DNA of 64,000 nt. Origin: Sciscionella marina DSM 45152. Lineage in GTDB: Bacteria > Actinomycetota > Actinomycetes > Mycobacteriales > Pseudonocardiaceae. Below are positions 59,125 through 64,000 of this stretch, in pieces; the first letter of the stretch is position 1; every line of letters begins with the position of its first letter. Both the position numbers and the translations under genes were made by a program. Below the pieces are notes generated by a model. It was given only the letters and a program-made list of their open reading frames with translations, searched no databases and was not told where the DNA came from. The DNA lies in assembly GCF_000379465.1 (NCBI RefSeq), contig NZ_KB905381.1, positions 558,001-622,000 of the forward strand. Reading direction: 5' to 3'.

Positions 59125-59641
59125 GCCAGGCCTCGAGTTCGCGGGTGGAACGGAACAGCAGCACCTCGGGACCGTCCTGCGCGGCGGCCCAGGTGCGCAT
59201 CCGGCGGCGTTTGCGGCGAAACGAGCGGAAATGCCAGACCAGGATCGAGTCCGGGCGCAGCGTGGTGCCGATCGTCTCGATGTTCTGATTGCAGACGAGC
59301 TCCCTGGTGCGGATGCGGCGCGCCGTTCTGCGCACCAGCCGCCCCAGGGAGACCAGCCGCGGAAAGTCCAGGCAGACGATCAGGTCCACGCGGTCGAGTA
59401 CGATATCCGCCCATTTCCCGTAGGCATTGTCGATCACCCAGGAGTCCGCGCTGACCGCGGCGTGGATGTGCTTGCGCTGGGTCTGCTGATCCAGCTGGAC
59501 CCAGCCGGGCCGCCAGGCCAGCTCATCGGCCGGGATGAACGGAAGACCGGTCGCCGCGGCGATACGGCTCGCGGTGGCGCTTTTCCCGCTGCCGGTCACC
59601 CCGTACACGAGGATCCGCTCGGCGGTCGGCGGGCGGATCAC
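59111..59641 (-). CDS. P-loop nucleoside/small-molecule kinase-like protein
   Basis: The 176-residue product is an adenylate-kinase-like P-loop NTPase: ILVYGVTGSGKSATASRIA (residues 10-28), IPADELAWRPGWVQLD, a central DRVDLIVCLDFPRLVSLGRLVRRTARR, and late RKRRRMRTW. The same layout occurs in proteins annotated as topology modulators or putative shikimate/adenylate kinases. Its GTG overlaps the stop of the histidine phosphatase (GTGA), making it the last coupled gene of the polyol operon. The phosphate acceptor is unknown. Confidence 0.8.
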   Translation of the reverse strand: MIRPPTAERILVYGVTGSGKSATASRIAAATGLPFIPADELAWRPGWVQLDQQTQRKHIHAAVSADSWVIDNAYGKWADIVLDRVDLIVCLDFPRLVSLGRLVRRTARRIRTRELVCNQNIETIGTTLRPDSILVWHFRSFRRKRRRMRTWAAAQDGPEVLLFRSTRELEAWLRRW

Positions 59642-60240
59642 ACCTCTGCGTTGAACTCGATCAGCGCGATCGAGTCCCGGCTGACACGCAGGGTCGTGCG
59701 GGCCACGTTGCGCATCTCGGGGAACAGCTCGCGGTAGCGGTCCGGGGCGATGCCGAGGAATTCGCACAGCAGCAGGCGATTCGTGGTGGAGTGTCCGACG
59801 ACGAGCAGGTGCCCGTCCGGGAATTCGTGCACCAGTTCGCGGATCGCGGGCAGGGCCCGGGCGATCACCCGGGCGCCGGGTTCCCCGCCGGGCAGCGGAT
59901 TCGTCGAGGGCGCGGCATGGAACCGGCGCACATCCTCGGGAAACCGCTCGAGCATCTCCGCCTTGGTCAGGCCTTCGCCGGAGCCGAAGGAGATCTCCCG
60001 CAGCCGCGGTTCGACACGCGGCACCAGCCCGGTCGCCTCGACCGAAGGTGCCGCGGTCAACTGGGAGCGTCGCAGGTCGGTGACCACGATCGCGTCCAAC
60101 CCGGCGCTCGCGGACCAGGCGGCCAGCTTCTCGGCCTGCGATTCGCCGAGCTCGGTCAGGTCGACATCGGTGCCGCCCGCGTAGCGGTTTTCCTTGTGCC
60201 ACACGGTTTCCCCGTGCCGTACGAAGGTGAACGTGGTCAT
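59638..60240 (-). CDS. Histidine phosphatase-family protein
   Basis: The 200-residue product has the phosphoglycerate-mutase-like phosphatase core: FTFVRHGETVWHKENRYAGGTDVDLTELG with the phosphoaccepting His in RHGE (near residue 8), the acid Glu in REISFGSGEGLTKAEM, and the second His in LLVVGHSTTNRLLLCEFL. It probably dephosphorylates a sugar or polyol phosphate. I use the ATG at 60240 that overlaps the stop of the FGGY kinase gene (ATGA). In an operon with two kinases, a phosphatase could relieve accumulation of phosphorylated intermediates. Confidence 0.9.
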   Translation of the reverse strand: MTTFTFVRHGETVWHKENRYAGGTDVDLTELGESQAEKLAAWSASAGLDAIVVTDLRRSQLTAAPSVEATGLVPRVEPRLREISFGSGEGLTKAEMLERFPEDVRRFHAAPSTNPLPGGEPGARVIARALPAIRELVHEFPDGHLLVVGHSTTNRLLLCEFLGIAPDRYRELFPEMRNVARTTLRVSRDSIALIEFNAEV

Positions 60241-61697
60241 GATCGGAGCCATCCTCGGTTCTGCAGTGCCGCGCGGAATGCCGCGTACTGATCATCATGA
60301 CGGTCGCCGCCGGGTTCGTAGACGCGGGCCACCCCGCTCATGGTCTCGGCCACCTCGGCGAGGCCACGGTCCCCGGCGGCCCAGGCCGCGAGCACCGCCA
60401 TACCGGCCCCGGTCTCGGTGTTGACCGTGCGTTCGAGCCCGCGCCCGAGCACATCGGCGCGCAACTGGTTCCACCACTCGTTCTTCGTGCCACCACCACC
60501 GATCCGTATCCGGCCGTGTACCGGGAAGCCCGCGATGGCGAGCAGTTCGAAACACAGCCGTTCGGCGAAGGCGACCGCGTGCAGCACCGAGGAGAACACC
60601 CGGGCCGCACCGAACTCGGTGACCGCCTGTGCGTCGAGCGACCGGTCACCGAGGAAGCCGTACGCCTCGGGGGCGATGAACGGGAACCGCTCGCCCGGTG
60701 CGGCGAGCGGATAACAATCCAGTGGTTCGGCCGATTCCGCTTGCGCGGTCAGGGAATTCAGCTCCGCACCGGCGAACAGTTCGCTGAGCACACCGGCCCC
60801 GGCCCCGCTCGCCCCGCCGGGCAGCCAGGTTCCCGGTTCCGGCCCGCGGTGCGAATAGACGGCACCGGTCGGCTCGCCGCGCAGTTCGGTGCTGACGCCC
60901 TTGAGTACCAGGGTGGTGCCGAGCACGCTGTTCCAGTCCCCGGGGGCCAGCGCTCCGGAGCCGAGCTGTGCCGCGCAGCCGTCGGTCATCCCGGCGAACA
61001 CCGGAATCCCCTGCGGCAGGCCGATTTCATCTGCTTCGCCCGCGCACAGTTCGCCGATCCGGGTTCCCGGGGTGACCACATCGGGCAGTACGGCTTCCGG
61101 GATGCCGAGCCGGTCGAACAGCGTGTGCGGCCAGCTCAGGTGCACGATGTCGAAACCGGATTTCAAGGCATGGCTGGAATCCGTGGCCACCCACGGATTC
61201 CCGGTGAGCATCCCGGTGACCACATCGGCCTGATGGGCGAGCCGGTTTCCCCGTGTGGCAAGGAGATCCGGATCGGTGAGTGCCATCCCGGACAGTTTCG
61301 TGAGCGCCCAGCTCGGGCTCGCGGTGTAGCCGAGTTTCTCCCACAGCGCCGATCCCGCCTCACGCACCGCGCCGACCCGGTCGGCCGCGCGGTTGTCGTC
61401 GTACATCAGGCCGGGGCTGCGCGGATCCCCGTCCGCGCCGAGGATCGTGAACGTACCGGAGGTGCTGTCCACCGCGATCCCGCCGACCGCCGAGCGCTGC
61501 GCCGGGCTCAGTTCCCCGGCGAGCGCCCGCAGCGCGGTGCGCGCTCCCGCGCGCCAGTGCGCGGGATCCTGCACGTGGCGGGCCCCTTCGCGCTCGCCGT
61601 GCAACGGGGCCGAGCCGACCGCGAGCTGGGTGCCGTCCTCGTCCACGGCGACCGCTCGCGCGCTCTGCGTACCGAGGTCGACACCGAGCCAGATCAC
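60237..61697 (-). CDS. FGGY-family carbohydrate kinase
   Basis: The 486-residue product is a FGGY sugar/polyol kinase: phosphate loop [17 protein letters not shown] (residues 3-19), [10 protein letters not shown], the catalytic Asp in [15 protein letters not shown], and the C-terminal ATP-site [22 protein letters not shown]. Substrates in this family include xylulose, ribulose, glycerol and erythritol. The neighbouring DhaKL-type kinase and RpiB-type isomerase point to a polyol such as a tetritol. Its GTG overlaps the stop of the isomerase gene (GTGA). Confidence 0.93.
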   Translation of the reverse strand: MIWLGVDLGTQSARAVAVDEDGTQLAVGSAPLHGEREGARHVQDPAHWRAGARTALRALAGELSPAQRSAVGGIAVDSTSGTFTILGADGDPRSPGLMYDDNRAADRVGAVREAGSALWEKLGYTASPSWALTKLSGMALTDPDLLATRGNRLAHQADVVTGMLTGNPWVATDSSHALKSGFDIVHLSWPHTLFDRLGIPEAVLPDVVTPGTRIGELCAGEADEIGLPQGIPVFAGMTDGCAAQLGSGALAPGDWNSVLGTTLVLKGVSTELRGEPTGAVYSHRGPEPGTWLPGGASGAGAGVLSELFAGAELNSLTAQAESAEPLDCYPLAAPGERFPFIAPEAYGFLGDRSLDAQAVTEFGAARVFSSVLHAVAFAERLCFELLAIAGFPVHGRIRIGGGGTKNEWWNQLRADVLGRGLERTVNTETGAGMAVLAAWAAGDRGLAEVAETMSGVARVYEPGGDRHDDQYAAFRAALQNRGWLRS

Positions 61698-62164
61698 GAG
61701 TCGCCGAGATCGTAGGAATCGATGGCGGCGACCTTCTCGGCCGAATTCGAGGTCTCGTCGAAGGTGTAGTCCAGCCACTGGCCGGCCAGCATCCTGGCCA
61801 GTTCCACCCCGATGACCCGCTGCCCGAAGCAGAGCACCTGGGCGTTGTTGGACAGCACCGAACGCTGTACCGAGTAGGAGTCGTGTGCGGTGACCGCGCG
61901 GATCCCGGGCACCTTGTTCGCGCTGATCGCCACTCCGAGCCCGGTGCCGCAGACCAGCAGTGCGCGGTCGGCCTTCCCTTCGGCGACCAGGCGGGCGGCG
62001 GCCACCCCGATGTGCGGGTAGTCGGTGTGTTCCTCGGCGGCCACCCCGACATCGGTCACCTCGGCGACCCGGGGATCGGCCGCGAAATCGGCCTTGAGCG
62101 TCTCCTTGAGTCCGAATCCGGCGTCATCCCCGCCGACGACGATCCGCCAAGCCTTGTCCGTCAT
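61694..62164 (-). CDS. RpiB/LacAB-type sugar-phosphate isomerase
   Basis: The 156-residue product has the RpiB fold: [19 protein letters not shown], the His/Asp-containing [13 protein letters not shown], and the active-site Cys in [22 protein letters not shown]. Classic RpiB converts ribose-5-phosphate and ribulose-5-phosphate, but relatives in mycobacterial tetritol pathways (DerI) isomerise erythrulose-4-phosphate. The coupling between a DhaKL-type kinase upstream and an FGGY kinase downstream favours that kind of role. ATG overlaps the DhaKL stop. Confidence 0.92.
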   Translation of the reverse strand: MTDKAWRIVVGGDDAGFGLKETLKADFAADPRVAEVTDVGVAAEEHTDYPHIGVAAARLVAEGKADRALLVCGTGLGVAISANKVPGIRAVTAHDSYSVQRSVLSNNAQVLCFGQRVIGVELARMLAGQWLDYTFDETSNSAEKVAAIDSYDLGDS

Positions 62165-63873
62165 GCGTTCTCCTCCAATACTTCCGCGATCGCGGTGACC
62201 GCGATCGCGAATGAAACCGCCCCAGGGTCCGGGGTTCCGACACTGCGTTCGGCGAGCGGGCGCGCCCTGCCCACCTTCGGGGACAGCGAGGCGGTCGCGG
62301 TACCGGCCTCGGTGGCCGCCTGCGCCGCCTTCCGCCACGCCGTCGCGAGGTCGTCCCCGCTCGCCTCGCGCAGCGCGGTGACGAACGGGTCGACGGCGTC
62401 CAGCATCGTCTTGTCCCCGAGCTCGGCCTTGCCGAGGCTGACGAGTGTTTCCAGCGCCTTTTCCGCTCCCGCGGCCACATCGGCGGTGCTCGCCGCGCGG
62501 TCCGCGGGCAGCGCGGTGCCGAAGGCGCGCAGCGCGGCGCCCCACAGCACCCCGGATGTCCCGCCCGCGTCCGCGGCCCAGGCGTCCCCGGCCGCGGCAA
62601 GCACATCCGCGGGACCGGCCTGTGCCTGCGCGGTGCGGCGCGCGGCCTGGTCCGCCGCGGTGGCGCCCTTGCTCATACCCCGGCCGTGGTCCCCGTCCCC
62701 GGCGATCGCGTCCAGCCTGCCCAGTTCCTCGCTGGCCTGCACGATGGCGGCGGAGAGGGCACCGAGTGCGGCGGACACGGTGCCCGCACAGCGCTGCCCG
62801 GCCTCCGGGGCCACCGCGAGCTCGGTTTTGCGGGCGGCCGCGTGCCGGTGCGTGTGGGTCCCCGATGAGGCGGCGACCGCGACCCCCTTGCGGTAGGCCG
62901 GGGTGTCCACTCCGGTGGACCAGAACCGTTCGAGTTCCTCGTCCAGCCAGGTCACGGTGAGCGAGCAGCCCGCCATGTCCAGGCTGGTGACCAGTTCGCC
63001 GACCTCCGGCTCCACCAGCTCCAGTCCGGCCTCGGCGAACAGCGGGGTCATCCGGGACCACAGCACGAACAGTTCCTCGTATTTGGTGCGCCCCAAGCCG
63101 TTCAGCAGTACCGCGATCCGGTTTCCCGCGCCCTGCGGGGCTTCCGCGAGCACCCCTTCCACGAGCCGCTCCGCCAGTTCGCTCGCTGAGGGCAGCTCCG
63201 TCTCGGAAATGCCCGGCTCGCCGTGGATTCCGAGACCCACACCCATTTTCCCGTCCGGAACGGTGAACAGCGGCTCCTGCTGGCCGGGCATCGTGCATCC
63301 GTCGAAGGCCACCCCGAGGCTGCGGGTGCGGGCATTGGTGGTCTCGGCGACCCGGCGCACCTCGTCGAAGGAGTACCCTGCCTCGGCCGCCCCGCTGGCC
63401 AGTTTGAACACGGTGAACCCGCCCGCGATCCCGCGCCGCTTCTCCTGCTCGGCGGCCGGGGCGCTGGCGATGTCGTCGGTGATCACGATGTTCGCCGCCG
63501 GGATCCCCTCGGCCTGCAGGCGTTGCACGGCGAGCCCGAAGTTCATGTTGTCGCCCGCGTAGTTGCCGAAGGCGAACAGCACCCCGCCACCGCACTCGGC
63601 CTCCAGTGCGACCGAGTAGGCCTGTTCCGCGGACGGCGAGGTGAAGATGTTGCCGATCACCGAACCGTCGGCGAAACCGGGACCGACCACGCCGCAGAAC
63701 GCGGGGTAGTGCCCGGAACCGCCGCCGGTGATGACCGCGACCTTGCCGTCGGCACCGGGCTGCGCGCGCACCACGCCACCGGGGACCTGCCGCACGTATT
63801 TCGCGTTCGCCTCGGCGAATCCGCGCACCATGTCCTCGGCGAACCGCGCCGGATCGTCGTACAACCGAGTCAT
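62161..63873 (-). CDS. Dihydroxyacetone kinase-family protein (fused DhaK-DhaL)
   Basis: The 570-residue product joins a DhaK domain (residues 1-325) to a DhaL domain (360-570). DhaK shows [28 protein letters not shown], and [10 protein letters not shown] with the His that binds the keto group covalently. DhaL shows [15 protein letters not shown] (metal and ATP) and [10 protein letters not shown]. The fusion means ATP, not PTS, is the phosphate donor. Members phosphorylate dihydroxyacetone, or L-/D-erythrulose in mycobacterial tetritol use. GAGGAG precedes the ATG. It is followed at once by the isomerase, kinase and phosphatase genes. Confidence 0.94.
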   Translation of the reverse strand: MTRLYDDPARFAEDMVRGFAEANAKYVRQVPGGVVRAQPGADGKVAVITGGGSGHYPAFCGVVGPGFADGSVIGNIFTSPSAEQAYSVALEAECGGGVLFAFGNYAGDNMNFGLAVQRLQAEGIPAANIVITDDIASAPAAEQEKRRGIAGGFTVFKLASGAAEAGYSFDEVRRVAETTNARTRSLGVAFDGCTMPGQQEPLFTVPDGKMGVGLGIHGEPGISETELPSASELAERLVEGVLAEAPQGAGNRIAVLLNGLGRTKYEELFVLWSRMTPLFAEAGLELVEPEVGELVTSLDMAGCSLTVTWLDEELERFWSTGVDTPAYRKGVAVAASSGTHTHRHAAARKTELAVAPEAGQRCAGTVSAALGALSAAIVQASEELGRLDAIAGDGDHGRGMSKGATAADQAARRTAQAQAGPADVLAAAGDAWAADAGGTSGVLWGAALRAFGTALPADRAASTADVAAGAEKALETLVSLGKAELGDKTMLDAVDPFVTALREASGDDLATAWRKAAQAATEAGTATASLSPKVGRARPLAERSVGTPDPGAVSFAIAVTAIAEVLEENA

Positions 63874-63946
63874 GCTGTCTCCTCGCTGGCGCTCGTCGCC
63901 GTCATGCCTATGAGTGCCGTGCTTTCTCGTTCGCTCGCAAGCTCGC

Positions 63947-64000
63947 TCACAAAGCCTCCTTTGGCTGTCCGTAGCCGCGGATCTTCTCGGCCACGGCGGT
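63947..64000 (-). CDS. C-terminal end of an upstream operon gene (partial)
   Basis: A minus-strand frame is open from the right edge and ends with TAVAEKIRGYGQPKEAL and a TGA, 73 bases before the DhaKL-type kinase start. The fragment is too short to identify. Its position makes it a likely member of the same operon. Confidence 0.5.
   Translation of the reverse strand, partial: TAVAEKIRGYGQPKEAL

Noticed and set aside
1-64000. Prophage, integrative element, CRISPR or secondary-metabolite cluster
   Set aside because: No integrase, transposase, phage structural gene, direct-repeat array, polyketide or peptide synthetase is visible. The lone O-methyltransferase and single tRNA-Thr are not evidence of either, and no second copy of the tRNA 3' end was seen as an attachment site.

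Overview
The window is a 64-kb, very GC-rich chromosomal segment with tightly packed genes. Many genes overlap by 4 bp (ATGA or GTGA), GTG and TTG starts are common, and many genes look leaderless (a TANNNT box 6-8 bases before the start codon). The gene set (AdnA/AdnB recombination nuclease-helicase, DUF5753 and DUF397 regulators, an IdeR/DtxR-type iron box, MeaB with methylmalonyl-CoA epimerase, a GH172 enzyme) points to an actinomycete, most like the Pseudonocardiaceae or a neighbouring family. This is inferred from gene content, and the genus cannot be fixed from the sequence. I see no phage genes, insertion sequence, CRISPR array, rRNA or replication origin.

Layout. 0-5 kb: end of a membrane protein, trehalose-6-phosphate synthase, a ThrE-type exporter, tRNA-Thr(UGU), a small L7/L12-like protein and a membrane protein. 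5-15 kb: small regulator-target pairs (MarR, three TetR) whose intergenic spaces carry clear palindromic operators, with rifampin ADP-ribosyltransferase, methyltransferase, SDR, hydrolase and quinone-oxidoreductase genes; then heme oxygenase under an iron box. 15-25 kb: a secreted protein with a strong terminator, a LysR gene, and a minus-strand catabolic operon (OPA-type transporter, FAD amine oxidase-like enzyme, aldehyde dehydrogenase, two-subunit CoA-transferase, short citrate-synthase-like lyase, LysR, NUDIX) whose enzymes form a logical but unassigned pathway.

25-27 kb: an XRE/DUF5753 regulator and DUF397 partner, flanked by a divergent 31-residue membrane peptide and a downstream 29-residue peptide with eight cysteines; both micropeptides have excellent ribosome-binding sites. 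27-39 kb: carbohydrate region with two tandem secreted GH35 enzymes, a CocE-type hydrolase, cobyrinate diamide synthase, a quinone oxidoreductase/TetR pair, a frameshifted GH1 beta-glucosidase remnant, and a LacI regulator coupled to mannose-6-phosphate isomerase.

39-45 kb: threonine dehydratase, MeaB, thiolase and methylmalonyl-CoA epimerase (propionate/acyl-CoA metabolism), and a MarR-controlled flavin reductase/dehydrogenase pair. 45-59 kb: DNA repair (alkyltransferase-like protein, AdnA, AdnB), GH172 enzyme, potassium channel, a paired M16 peptidase, NudC and nitroreductase. 59-64 kb: a minus-strand operon with DhaKL-type kinase, RpiB-type isomerase, FGGY kinase, histidine phosphatase and a P-loop protein, each overlapping the next, resembling tetritol or similar polyol catabolism; it continues beyond the right edge.
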